DNA of 64,000 bases from Ferrimonas balearica DSM 9799 (GTDB taxonomy: Bacteria > Pseudomonadota > Gammaproteobacteria > Enterobacterales > Shewanellaceae): NCBI RefSeq assembly GCF_000148645.1, contig NC_014541.1, positions 2,875,139-2,939,138 of the forward strand, in the 5' to 3' direction. The translations under genes were made by a program, and so were the position numbers. The notes under the pieces are model-generated. The model was not told the origin of the DNA. It worked only from the letters and a program-made list of their open reading frames with translations, and ran no database searches. This document shows positions 48,523 through 57,641 of this stretch, in pieces (within the stretch, counting starts at the first letter, position 1; each line of letters starts with the position of its first letter).

Positions 48523-49646
48523 AACGCGTCCTCCGGGTTGGCCAGGGGATACAACACCGCATCCCGATAGCCGGTAATGATTCGATAGTGCCCCTGCAGA
48601 GCGCTATCCAGTTGACTGTCGCCAGTGTCCGCCACCATAGGGCGGTGCGCCAGCGCGGTTAATTTGTTCTTACTGGCCAGGATAATGATGTTATCCCGGC
48701 CGATGGCCCGAATCACCGCCGGGCTCAGTTGCTGGTTACCCCGACCAAACAGGTGGCCCTGGCCGCCAATCAATGTGATCACCAACTTGGTGGGCACACC
48801 CTGTACCCGTTGCAGCAACTCGGCGGCGGTCAGGTCACTGGCCAGCAGTTGGCCGTCCTGTATCAGGTCCACCCCCAACAGGGTGTTGTCCAGTCCCAGT
48901 TCCGCCATCACCGCCGCCACCGTGGAGCCGGAGCCCATCACGTACTGCCACTCGGGGTCCATCTGCTCCACCACTTCAGCAGCGATGTCGTCGGTGACCA
49001 GAGCGTCATCCTCACGGCCGCCCATCTTCACCGCCTGAACGTAGCGCAGCGCCTCCGGCACGGTCATCTCGCCAAAGTAACGGGCCCGTACCTGACCAGC
49101 CCGAAACGCGGCTTCATCAATGTCACGCACTTCGCCATCGGTCACGCTGACCAGCTCACCCTTGACCATCTGGGCCGCGACGATGCCGCTGGCCTTGGGC
49201 GTCAGGCCATATACCCCCGAGTGGATCTTGACCCCGGCGGGCACCCCCAGTACCGGTTGCTGTGGCGCCACACTGGCGCACAGGTCACGGGCGGTGCCGT
49301 CCCCTCCGGCGAACAGGATCAGGTTGGGACGCAGCGGGGCCATGGCACGAACCAGTGTCCGGGTATCCTCGGCAGTGCTCGGCTCACTGGCCTGGTGCAG
49401 CACCTCGACATTGAAGCCCATTTCCCGGGCCAGCGATTCTCCCATAGCGCCGCTGCCGGTCAAGACCCGAATGCGCGCTTTCAGCGGCGCCAGATAGGCC
49501 AGCGCCTCGGCCATGCGCAGGTGGGCCCGGGGTTCCGCCCCCAGTGCAAGTGCCTGTTCGGCCACCTGATCGCTGCCTTTAAGCGCAACGCTGCCCCCCA
49601 GTCCCGCCAGGGGGTTAATGATCAGTCCCAGTGTAAACACGGCCAT
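48516..49646 (-). CDS. ATP-NAD kinase/AcoX-like family protein
   Basis: 376 residues. The N-terminus LGLIINPLAGLGGSVALKGSD and FAGGDGTARDLC (the GGDG motif of NAD kinases and diacylglycerol kinases) place it in the ATP-NAD kinase-like (AcoX-type) family; GVPAGVKIHSGVYGLTPKASGIVA and VMGSGSTVAAVMAELGLDNTLLGVDLI are typical of the longer AcoX-like members. The true NAD kinase is usually near 290-300 residues, so the substrate is uncertain. Starts at 49646 or 49649 (two ATGs in a row), both within the end of epmC. It overlaps yfcL by 7 bases. Confidence 0.8.
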   Translation of the reverse strand: MAVFTLGLIINPLAGLGGSVALKGSDQVAEQALALGAEPRAHLRMAEALAYLAPLKARIRVLTGSGAMGESLAREMGFNVEVLHQASEPSTAEDTRTLVRAMAPLRPNLILFAGGDGTARDLCASVAPQQPVLGVPAGVKIHSGVYGLTPKASGIVAAQMVKGELVSVTDGEVRDIDEAAFRAGQVRARYFGEMTVPEALRYVQAVKMGGREDDALVTDDIAAEVVEQMDPEWQYVMGSGSTVAAVMAELGLDNTLLGVDLIQDGQLLASDLTAAELLQRVQGVPTKLVITLIGGQGHLFGRGNQQLSPAVIRAIGRDNIIILASKNKLTALAHRPMVADTGDSQLDSALQGHYRIITGYRDAVLYPLANPEDALC

Positions 49647-50169
49647 CATCCCTTAACTGAAAATCGTCCATCTCCGGCATCGGCCGGTCAAAATGCGCCG
49701 CCAGGGTCGCCATCAGGGCCCGGGTCCGGGCCGGGATCCCCTGCTGGTAAACCCGCTGCACTTCGCTCAGTACGGCGCGCCGGAACGCCACCCGGTCCAC
49801 CTTAATGGCGTGATTGTCGACGCTGACATCGAACGGCTGTCCACAGGCCCGGCAGAGCATCCACTCCAGCGCCTGCGGACGGGCTTCCACCGCTTCGAAT
49901 GCCGCCTGTTGCACGGCATCACGACCATCCGGCTGGTACCAGTAGCCGTAATCCACCTGTTCACGGCGGGCCGGCCCGGCCTGGCACCAGTGCGCCAACT
50001 CATGCAGGGCACTGGCGGTAAAGCCGTGGGCAAAGTAGATGCGATGATAGGGGCAGTGCCAGTCTGCCGGCAGGTACAGCGGCTCATCGGTGCCACGCAC
50101 CAGACGGGTACCGTATTGCTGTCCCAGCGTCCGGTTAAACACCGCCATCAGTTCATCGACGTCGACCAT
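49615..50169 (-). CDS. epmC: Elongation factor P hydroxylase EpmC
   Basis: 184 residues, the YfcM/EpmC family. The metal-binding HELAHWC motif (residues about 56-62) and the context CPYHRIYFAHGFTASALHELAHWCQAG, plus EWMLCRACGQPFDVSVDNH, fit EpmC, which hydroxylates the beta-lysylated Lys of EF-P. GGGAG precedes the ATG at 50169. Its 5' end overlaps the upstream MFS gene by 17 bases and its 3' end overlaps the next gene by about 32 bases, so translation of the chain is coupled. EF-P and EpmA/EpmB are not in the window. Confidence 0.93.
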   Translation of the reverse strand: MVDVDELMAVFNRTLGQQYGTRLVRGTDEPLYLPADWHCPYHRIYFAHGFTASALHELAHWCQAGPARREQVDYGYWYQPDGRDAVQQAAFEAVEARPQALEWMLCRACGQPFDVSVDNHAIKVDRVAFRRAVLSEVQRVYQQGIPARTRALMATLAAHFDRPMPEMDDFQLRDDGRVYTGTDH

Positions 50170-51328
50170 CCTGCTCCCTGCCCATCAACAACAGTGCCAC
50201 CAGCGCAGACGCGGCGGCAACGGCCGCCAGTGTCCAGGTCAGGCTGGCGCCGGCGCCATTGTGCCATAACTGGCCACTGATGTAGGCCCCGATGGCCCCA
50301 CCCAGGCCGAAGCTGACGCTGGCGTACAACGCCTGAGCTTTGCCCTGATGGGCGGCGCTGAAGTTACGATGCACGAACTGGATGCCACAGGCGTGGGCCA
50401 GGCCGAAACTGAACGCGTGCAGCAGCTGGGCAACGCCGTGCCCCAGCACACTGGTGCCTGCCGCGTCCGTCAGTACCCAGCGTAACGAGGTCATCACGCA
50501 ACACAGCGCCATCAGGGTTCGCACCGAGAATCGGCCCAGCAGGCGCGGCGCCAGCAGGAAGATGCCGATCTCCGCCAGTACCCCCACCGCCACCAGGATG
50601 CCGGCAGTGCTTTCGCCCAGCCCCAAACCACGCAGGTACAGCACGTAGAAGGTGTAGAACGGGCCATGACTGCCCTGCATCAGCATCGCCGCCAGCAGGA
50701 ACAGCAGCACCGGCCGCTGCAGCAACTGGCTCATAAAGGGGATGTCGGTTTCCGCTTCGTTGCGGACACGGGGCGCCACTTCGGTCAGCGCCATTGAGGC
50801 GCCCAGCAGAGCCAGGAACAGCACCAGCCCAACCCAGGGCAGGTCCGCCGGGCCACGCAGGCCAAACCACCATCCGGCGCCCACCACCAGCACGATGTAA
50901 CCCACGCTGCCGAAGCTGCGCAGGCCGCCATAATCCTGAGGCCGGTCCGCCAGGGTGGTCAGCGTCACCACTTCCAACTGGGCCAGAATGGCGTTCCAGA
51001 AGAAGGTGTAGATCCCCATCACCACCGCCAGCACCAGAAACTCCTTGGCCACAAACAGGCCCAGGTAGGTAAAGGCGGCCAACAGGGCACCGGCACGGAT
51101 GATCCGCACCGGCGTGCCGAGCCGGTCCGACAGCGCCGCCCAGATGTTGGGGGCGATCATGCGGGTGGCAAAGAGAATCGCCAGCATCCAGCCGATCTGG
51201 GCCGAGTTAAAGCCGAGGTGATCCAGATACAGGCTGAGGTAGGGCACCATCAAGCCAAGGATGGCGTAGAACGCAAAATAAGAGGCCGCCAACGCTTTAC
51301 GCTGACGGCCTTCCAGTAACGCACTCAT
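50153..51328 (-). CDS. MFS transporter, HcaT/PPP-like
   Basis: 391 residues with about 12 membrane segments. SYFAFYAILGLMVPYLSLYLDHLGFNSAQIGWMLA and RMIAPNIWAALSDRLG are typical of the MFS_1-like group that contains the 3-phenylpropionate carrier HcaT; the second half has QGSHGPFYTFYVLYLRGLGLGESTAGILVAVGVLAE. Substrate unknown. It starts 7 bases after the aroC stop and overlaps epmC by 17 bases. Confidence 0.85.
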   Translation of the reverse strand: MSALLEGRQRKALAASYFAFYAILGLMVPYLSLYLDHLGFNSAQIGWMLAILFATRMIAPNIWAALSDRLGTPVRIIRAGALLAAFTYLGLFVAKEFLVLAVVMGIYTFFWNAILAQLEVVTLTTLADRPQDYGGLRSFGSVGYIVLVVGAGWWFGLRGPADLPWVGLVLFLALLGASMALTEVAPRVRNEAETDIPFMSQLLQRPVLLFLLAAMLMQGSHGPFYTFYVLYLRGLGLGESTAGILVAVGVLAEIGIFLLAPRLLGRFSVRTLMALCCVMTSLRWVLTDAAGTSVLGHGVAQLLHAFSFGLAHACGIQFVHRNFSAAHQGKAQALYASVSFGLGGAIGAYISGQLWHNGAGASLTWTLAAVAAASALVALLLMGREQDGRRR

Positions 51329-51335
51329 GCAGTGT

Positions 51336-52433
51336 TCAATCTCGCATGGACAACACAGGGGTCGTGACAGATACGTCCAGATTCTGGGCGCGGTGACGCA
51401 ACAGGTGATCCATCAGAACAATGGCCACCATCGCTTCCACAATGGGCACGGCACGGATGCCAACACAGGGATCGTGTCGACCTCGGGTCACCATCTCCAC
51501 CGGATTGCCATCCACATCAATGCTGTGGCCGGGCACCATAATGGAGGAGGTGGGTTTGAGGGCAATCTCCGCCACCAACGGCTGGCCGGAGCTGATGCCC
51601 CCCAGTACGCCACCGGAGTGGTTGCTGGCAAAGCCGTCGGGGTACATCTCGTCACGATGCTCTGAACCCTTCTGGGTCACCACATCAAAACCGTCACCCA
51701 CCGCCACGGCTTTCACCGCGTTGATGCCCATCAGGGCATGGGCCAGGTCGGCATCCAGGCGATCAAACACCGGCTCACCCAGCCCCACCGGAACGGAGGT
51801 GGCTTCCACCCGCACCTTGGCGCCGATGGAGTCGCCCTCCTTTTTCAGTGCCCGCATGTACTCATCAAGTGCCTCCAGCTGGCTGGGGTCGGGGAAAAAG
51901 AAGGGGTTGGTTTCCACCACGGACCAATCGAACTGCTGCGCCGCAATCGGGCCCAGCTGACTGACACAGGCGCGGATCTCAATGCCGTGCTGTTCGGCCA
52001 GGTACTTCTTGGCGATGGCACCGGCCGCCACCCGCATCGCGGTTTCCCGCGCGGAGCTGCGACCGCCGCCGCGATAGTCGCGGTTGCCGTATTTGTGGTG
52101 GTAAGGGTAATCGGCGTGGCCCGGCCGAAACAGCGGGGCGATCTCCGAATAATCCTTGCTGCGCTGGTCGGTGTTCTCAATCAGCAGGCCAATCGGGGTA
52201 CCGGTGGTCTTGCCTTCAAACACGCCGGACAGGATTTTCACCTGGTCCGGTTCACGCCGTGCGGTGGTAAAGCGCGAACTGCCCGGGCGACGGCGATCCA
52301 GGTCGCCCTGCAGGTCGGCTTCGGAGATGGCCAGCCCCGGAGGGCAGCCATCAACAATGGCCCCAAGCGCGGGGCCATGACTTTCACCAAAGGTGGTGAC
52401 GGTAAAGAGTTTTCCGATGCTGTTGCCGGCCAT
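51336..52433 (-). CDS. aroC: Chorismate synthase
   Basis: 365 residues. The three family signatures are present: [45 protein letters not shown] and [19 protein letters not shown]. It forms chorismate from EPSP with reduced FMN. It lies 20 bases after prmB and before the MFS gene, matching the prmB-aroC order of gammaproteobacteria. Confidence 0.98.
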   Translation of the reverse strand: MAGNSIGKLFTVTTFGESHGPALGAIVDGCPPGLAISEADLQGDLDRRRPGSSRFTTARREPDQVKILSGVFEGKTTGTPIGLLIENTDQRSKDYSEIAPLFRPGHADYPYHHKYGNRDYRGGGRSSARETAMRVAAGAIAKKYLAEQHGIEIRACVSQLGPIAAQQFDWSVVETNPFFFPDPSQLEALDEYMRALKKEGDSIGAKVRVEATSVPVGLGEPVFDRLDADLAHALMGINAVKAVAVGDGFDVVTQKGSEHRDEMYPDGFASNHSGGVLGGISSGQPLVAEIALKPTSSIMVPGHSIDVDGNPVEMVTRGRHDPCVGIRAVPIVEAMVAIVLMDHLLRHRAQNLDVSVTTPVLSMRD

Positions 52434-52453
52434 GGCGACGCACTCCTAATTCT

Positions 52454-53389
52454 TTAATCGCGGTAGATGGCGAACAGGTCCTGGGCTTCCAGCAGTTGTT
52501 CCCGGGTCAGCAGGAACACACCGTCACCGCCACGCTCGAACTCCAGCCAGGTAAAGGGCACTTCCGGGTACTGCTCGGCCAGGGCCACCATGGAGTTACC
52601 CACCTCCACGATCAGGATGCCATCGTCGGTCAGGTGGTCGGCGGCACGGGCCAGGATGCGCTTGGTCAGGTCCAGACCGTCGCGGCCAGAGGCCAGGCCC
52701 AGTTCCGGCTCGTGGTGGAACTCTTCCGGCAGGTCGCCCATGTCTTCAGCGTCCACGTAGGGCGGGTTGGAGACGATCAGGTCGTACTTCTGCCCTTCCA
52801 GCGCGGTAAAGCCGTCAGACTGGATCGGGAACACCCGCTCCAGCATGCCGTGCTGCTCGATGTTGATCTGGGCCACTTCCAGTGCGTCGTCACTGATGTC
52901 GACCGCATCCACCTCAGCGTTCTCAAACGCATAGGCACAGGCAATCGCAATGCAGGCGGAGCCGGTGCACAGGTCGAGGATACGATTCACCGGCTTGTTG
53001 TAGAGCCAGGGTTTGAAGTCGTTTTCGATCAGTTCGGCAAACGGGCTGCGCGGCACCAGTACGCGCTCATCCACGTAGAACTCCAGGCCAGCGAAGTAGG
53101 CGGTGTTGGTCAGGTAGGGAACCGGCACACGCTCACGCACACGGCGGATCACCAATTCGACGATGCGATGCTTTTCGGTGCTGGTCAGGCGGGCGCCACG
53201 CACCTGGTTGCCAATCTCCAGCGGCAGGTGAAGGGTGTGCATCACCAACGCAACGGCTTCATCCCAGGGGTTGTCCGTGCCGTGGCCGTAGTAGATCCCA
53301 GCGGCGTTAAAACGGCTTACGCACCAGCGCAGCATGTCGTCGATGGTGTGAAGCTCGGTGATGGCTTCATCGAGAAAGATCTTTTCCAC
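52454..53389 (-). CDS. prmB: 50S ribosomal protein L3 glutamine methyltransferase PrmB
   Basis: 311 residues. SAM-binding [30 protein letters not shown] and the catalytic NPPY in [15 protein letters not shown]. The N-terminal [30 protein letters not shown] separates it from PrmC. It methylates Gln150 of L3. It starts the prmB-aroC-MFS-epmC transcription unit and is divergent from smrB. Confidence 0.96.
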   Translation of the reverse strand: MEKIFLDEAITELHTIDDMLRWCVSRFNAAGIYYGHGTDNPWDEAVALVMHTLHLPLEIGNQVRGARLTSTEKHRIVELVIRRVRERVPVPYLTNTAYFAGLEFYVDERVLVPRSPFAELIENDFKPWLYNKPVNRILDLCTGSACIAIACAYAFENAEVDAVDISDDALEVAQINIEQHGMLERVFPIQSDGFTALEGQKYDLIVSNPPYVDAEDMGDLPEEFHHEPELGLASGRDGLDLTKRILARAADHLTDDGILIVEVGNSMVALAEQYPEVPFTWLEFERGGDGVFLLTREQLLEAQDLFAIYRD

Positions 53390-53480
53390 AGGGGGGTCCT
53401 TAGAGCTGACGAATGGCGGCCATTGTACCCAATGGCGCTGTAGGTTCCTATCTCAAGGCGCCTTGGCATAAAATGGCGTT

Positions 53481-54014
53481 ATGAAGAAAAAGAATACTCT
53501 GGCTCCCGACGAACTCGAACTGTTCCGGGATACCGTTGATGGCATCCGCCCCCTGAACCACGACACCGTGGTGCACCGCCGTGCCCAGTCCAGCCGCCAG
53601 GCGGTGCAACAGCAGCAACAGCGTCGCGAAGCCGACCACTACTTTTCCGACAGCTACCAGCCTGCCCTGCCTACGGAGGGGCCGATGCGCTATGTCCGTG
53701 ACGGGGTATCCAGCTACGAAGTGAAGCGGCTGCGCCGGGGTGACTACGTGCCCGACCTGCTGCTGGACCTGCACGGCTACACCCAGGCTGAGGCACGACA
53801 CGAGATCATCGCCCTCATCAACGCCTGTAAGAAACAGCACATCAGCTGCGCCAGCGTCATGCACGGGCTTGGCAGTGGCGTGCTAAAGCGCCAGGTGCCA
53901 GCCTGGTTGACCCAGCACCCGGATGTGATGGCCTTTCACCAGGCTCCACTGGAGTGGGGCGGCGACGGCGCTCTGCTGATATTGGTGGATATCGGTTTAA
54001 CCGACGAGGGCTAA
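53481..54014 (+). CDS. smrB: SmrB, ribosome rescue endonuclease
   Basis: 177 residues. A charged N-terminal extension (ribosome-binding helix region in the family) leads to the Smr domain (about 95-175) with DLHGYTQAEARHEI and SVMHGLGSGVLKRQ, the DLHG and HGxG motifs of the nuclease. It cuts mRNA between collided ribosomes in E. coli. It is divergent from prmB, as in E. coli, and its 3' end overlaps the convergent sixA by 18 bases. Confidence 0.93.
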   Translation: MKKKNTLAPDELELFRDTVDGIRPLNHDTVVHRRAQSSRQAVQQQQQRREADHYFSDSYQPALPTEGPMRYVRDGVSSYEVKRLRRGDYVPDLLLDLHGYTQAEARHEIIALINACKKQHISCASVMHGLGSGVLKRQVPAWLTQHPDVMAFHQAPLEWGGDGALLILVDIGLTDEG

Positions 54015-54473
54015 ATCTGACGGCCCCTGCAGGCTGATGAGGGTGGGCGTGGGCTTCAGTTCAATCTGCGCCAGTGCCGAGGTGGCGAACAGCGGGGGAG
54101 CTTCAGCGGGAACAAACTCACTGACCAGGTAGCCCAACAACGGCATATGGGCGATCACCAGGCCGGTCTCGGCACCCTGAACGTCCATATATGCCAACAG
54201 CAGGTCGTGGGCGGTCTGGGGGCAGGCTTCCGGCACCAGTTCGTTCAGGGTGTGGATCTTCTGAGCCTTGGGCAACAACACTTCACAGGCCTGCCAGCTT
54301 TGCTGGGCCCGCAGATAGGGGCTGACAAACACCTGGTCCAGTTGAGCAATCCGGCTGGCCAGGTGGGCGGCCATCTGTTGAGTCTGGGTAACGCCTAATG
54401 GTGTCAATGGCCGCTGTCGATCGGTGCTGGCATCGAAGCTGGCCTCACCATGGCGCATCAAAAACAGTTTCAT
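53997..54473 (-). CDS. sixA: Phosphohistidine phosphatase SixA
   Basis: 158 residues. MKLFLMRHGEASFDASTDRQRPLTPLGVTQTQQMA has the RHG catalytic motif; the second His is in LVIAHMPLLGYL. SixA removes phosphate from HPr/ArcB-type phosphohistidines in E. coli. The ATG at 54473 aligns with the family; an ATG at 54485 adds four residues. It overlaps smrB tail to tail. Confidence 0.92.
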   Translation of the reverse strand: MKLFLMRHGEASFDASTDRQRPLTPLGVTQTQQMAAHLASRIAQLDQVFVSPYLRAQQSWQACEVLLPKAQKIHTLNELVPEACPQTAHDLLLAYMDVQGAETGLVIAHMPLLGYLVSEFVPAEAPPLFATSALAQIELKPTPTLISLQGPSDLALVG

Positions 54474-54667
54474 GAATGCGTTCAAAGTGACATCTCAGTC
54501 CCTATCTTATCCCGCCGCTTTCTCAGGAAAAAAGCCCTGATTGACTAGTCTTTAGTCGTTAGTGATCGAGGTAACATTGCACCCGTCGGCGACAACGCGC
54601 AAACTGGATCTTCTTTCCGAAGGCAGCAGGAGCCAGCCGACCCCGGCGGGTGTTCCAGGATAAGGAT

Positions 54668-57454
54668 ATGACCGACAAGCTAATAATCAGTCCCAACGAC
54701 CCCCGGCACTACCGCTTAGTGGTGCTGGAAAATGGCTTGCGTGTCACCCTGGTGCACGACCCCGAAGCCAGTAAAGGGGCTGCCGCCATGGCGGTGCGTG
54801 CCGGCCATTTTGATGACCCTGCCGACCGCGAAGGCATGGCGCACTTCCTTGAGCATATGCTGTTTTTGGGAACACGCGACTATCCCAAAGCGGGGGAGTA
54901 CCAGCAGTTCATCAGCGAACATGGTGGCAACCATAACGCCTGGACCGGCCCGGAGTTCACCAGCTACTACTTCGATGTGGAGCCCGCAGCCCTGGAATCG
55001 GCGCTGCACCGCTTCAGCCAGTTCTTCACGGCCCCGCTGTTTGATGCGGCCCTGGTCGAGAAAGAGCGCCAGTCGGTGGATTCCGAGTACCGCATGAAGC
55101 TGCAGGACGACATGCGCCGCTTCTACCAGGTGCACAAGGAAACGGTGAATCCGGCCCACCCCTTCTCCAAGTTCTCCGTCGGCAACCAGCAGACTCTGGC
55201 GGACCGCCCGGACCGTCCTGTACGGGAAGAGCTACTGGCGTTCCATCGCCAGCACTACTCCGCCAACCTGATGACCCTGGTGGTGGTCAGCCCGCTGTCC
55301 CTGGATCAGGCCGAAGCCATGGTTCAGGCTCATTTCTGTGCCATCGCCAACCTGAAGCTGACCAAATCCCTGCCGGACGTGCCGCTGTACCGCGACGAGG
55401 ACCGCAACATCGAGATACGGATGCTGCCGAACAAGCGACAGCGCCAGATGACCCTGACCTTCCCGCTGCCCGCGCTCGACCCCTGGTACCGGCATAAGCC
55501 ACTGACCTACCTCTCCTACCTGCTCGGCTATGAAGGGCCCGGAAGCCTGCTGTCGGTGCTGAAGTATGAAGGCCTGGTCAGCCAGCTCAGTGCCGGAGGC
55601 GGCATCAATGGCTACAACTTCAAGGATTACAACGTCAGCTATCAGCTGACCGAAAAAGGACTGGCTGCCCCGGACCGCATCCTGGCCATGACCTTCCAGT
55701 ATCTGCAGATGATCCGGGAAGGCGGCGTAGAGGATTGGCGCTATCAGGAGCGGCAGCAACTGCTCGAGCGCGCCTTCCGGTTTCAGGAGCCCAGCAAACC
55801 TCTGGACCTGGCCAGCCACCTCGCCATCAACATGCACCATTACGACGATGAAGACGTGGCGTATGGCGATTACCGCATGGATGGCCTGGACCACGATACC
55901 GTCAACTACATTCTCGCCAGCTTCACCCCGGATGGGGTCCGCCTGACCCTGATCGCGCCGGACCTCGACACCGACCAGCGCGCCAAGTGGTATGACACCC
56001 CATACGCCTGCCTGCCCATCAGCCAGGCGCGCCGGGCTGGCTGGCTCAGCGGCGAGCGCCACCCCAAACTGGCACTGCCAGACCCCAACCCCTATCTGGT
56101 TGGGCTGCTGGAACCCCGTGAGGAAGCCAGTCCCGGCCCCCATCCGGTGCTGCTGCCGGAGCTGTCACGGCTGTCACTCTGGTTCAAGAAAGACCAGGAC
56201 TTCCATGTCCCCAAGGCACACCTTTTCCTGGCACTGGACAGTGAGAGCAGTCACCATGATGCCCGCACCGCTGCCCTCACCCGGCTCTATATCGCCATGC
56301 TGATGGACTCGCTGGCAGAGCCCACCTATCAGGCGGAAGTGGCCGGACTCAGTTACAACATCTATCCCCATCAGGGCGGTCTGACCCTGCATCTCAGCGG
56401 CTTTACCGGTGGCCAGGAGAAGCTGCTTGATCTGTTGCTGCGCAAAGCCCGCCAACGGGACTTCGCGCCCCAGCGCTTTAACGAGTTGAAAGCCCAGTTG
56501 CTGCGCAACTGGAATGGCATCCGCACCGCGCGGCCCATCTCCCGTCTGTTCAATGCCCTGACCGCCACCCTGCAACGCCGCAGTCATGAACCCCTGAATA
56601 TGGCCGCCGCACTGGAGAACTGCTCCCTCGAGCAGCTGCATCACCACATCGATACCCTGTACCAGAGCGTGCACGTGGAGGGATTGATCTACGGGGACTG
56701 GCTGCAGGCTGAAGCGGAAGGGTTGAGCCAGCGCCTGAATCACACCCTGTCCCAGGTGTCCAAGCCGGGCCCGGAGGTGCAGCGCCAGCTGATCAGCATC
56801 CAGGGCCGCGGCACCATCCTGCGCGAGATCAGCCATGACCATCAGGACAGCGCCATCATCGTTTACTACCAGTCGCGGCAAAGCGATCTGGATAAGATGG
56901 CCCTGTTCTGCCTGCTCAACCACAGTATGACCAGCAGCTTCTTTAACGAGCTGCGCACCAAGCAACAGCTGGGTTATATGGTGGGCACCAGCTATGTACC
57001 GATGAACCGCTGTCCGGGCATCATATTCTATGTCCAGAGTCCGGTGGCCGGCCCGTTGCAGCTGATGGAGTCCATCGACCAGTTTATTGCCGACTACAGC
57101 TACGCCCTGATGCAGATCTCCGCCAGCCAGTGGCAAGCCACCAAAGACGCGCTCTGCAACCAGATCCTGGAGCAGGACAATAACCTCAAGTCCAAGGCCC
57201 AGCGCCTGTGGGTCAGCATCGGCAACAAGGACACCGACTTTGACCATCGCGAAAAGATCGCCGAGGCGATTCAGAAGCTGGAGCGGGCTGACCTTATCCG
57301 CTACATCATGCAGCAGATGCGGCGCAGCAATCCGGATCGCCTGGTGCTCTACTCCATCGGAGGCTCCCACAGCGAACACGAGCCCCTCTCCGGCGAACGC
57401 CAGATCACCGACCTGAGCTACTTTAAGGGCCAGGCCGACCTGATTGATTTCTAG
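54668..57454 (+). CDS. M16 family zinc protease (pitrilysin/insulinase type)
   Basis: 928 residues, the pitrilysin layout of two M16 halves. The inverted zinc site HFLEHMLFLGT (HxxEH, about 68-72) with the downstream Glu in LVEKERQSVDSEYRMKLQDD is intact; GGNHNAWTGPEFTSYYFDV is typical. The second half is inactive, as usual (FFNELRTKQQLGYMVGTSY). No signal peptide is visible, so it may be cytoplasmic, unlike E. coli protease III. AGGATAAGGA precedes the ATG at 54668. It breaks down peptides; specific substrates unknown. Confidence 0.9.
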   Translation: MTDKLIISPNDPRHYRLVVLENGLRVTLVHDPEASKGAAAMAVRAGHFDDPADREGMAHFLEHMLFLGTRDYPKAGEYQQFISEHGGNHNAWTGPEFTSYYFDVEPAALESALHRFSQFFTAPLFDAALVEKERQSVDSEYRMKLQDDMRRFYQVHKETVNPAHPFSKFSVGNQQTLADRPDRPVREELLAFHRQHYSANLMTLVVVSPLSLDQAEAMVQAHFCAIANLKLTKSLPDVPLYRDEDRNIEIRMLPNKRQRQMTLTFPLPALDPWYRHKPLTYLSYLLGYEGPGSLLSVLKYEGLVSQLSAGGGINGYNFKDYNVSYQLTEKGLAAPDRILAMTFQYLQMIREGGVEDWRYQERQQLLERAFRFQEPSKPLDLASHLAINMHHYDDEDVAYGDYRMDGLDHDTVNYILASFTPDGVRLTLIAPDLDTDQRAKWYDTPYACLPISQARRAGWLSGERHPKLALPDPNPYLVGLLEPREEASPGPHPVLLPELSRLSLWFKKDQDFHVPKAHLFLALDSESSHHDARTAALTRLYIAMLMDSLAEPTYQAEVAGLSYNIYPHQGGLTLHLSGFTGGQEKLLDLLLRKARQRDFAPQRFNELKAQLLRNWNGIRTARPISRLFNALTATLQRRSHEPLNMAAALENCSLEQLHHHIDTLYQSVHVEGLIYGDWLQAEAEGLSQRLNHTLSQVSKPGPEVQRQLISIQGRGTILREISHDHQDSAIIVYYQSRQSDLDKMALFCLLNHSMTSSFFNELRTKQQLGYMVGTSYVPMNRCPGIIFYVQSPVAGPLQLMESIDQFIADYSYALMQISASQWQATKDALCNQILEQDNNLKSKAQRLWVSIGNKDTDFDHREKIAEAIQKLERADLIRYIMQQMRRSNPDRLVLYSIGGSHSEHEPLSGERQITDLSYFKGQADLIDF

Positions 57455-57459
57455 GGAGA

Positions 57460-57494
57460 ATCTACAGCGGCCCCGGATTTTGGTCGCTGTAGAT
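57460..57494 (+). terminator. Hairpin after the M16 protease gene
   Basis: A perfect 10-bp stem ATCTACAGCG/CGCTGTAGAT with a 15-base loop, 6 bases past the stop. No T-run follows (AGGATCC), so it may stabilise the mRNA end or act with Rho rather than be a classic terminator. Confidence 0.5.
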
Positions 57495-57641
57495 AGGATC
57501 CGCCTTCGTGGCTCAAAATGCGGTTGCTTAAAGCATCAGCAATGAATCGTCCTCAGGTGTTGGCGTCACTGCCTCTCAGTGCTATCGTTACCCTCTGATA
57601 ACAATAATTAATTTGCTTTAAAGGACTCAACGGGACGCCTG

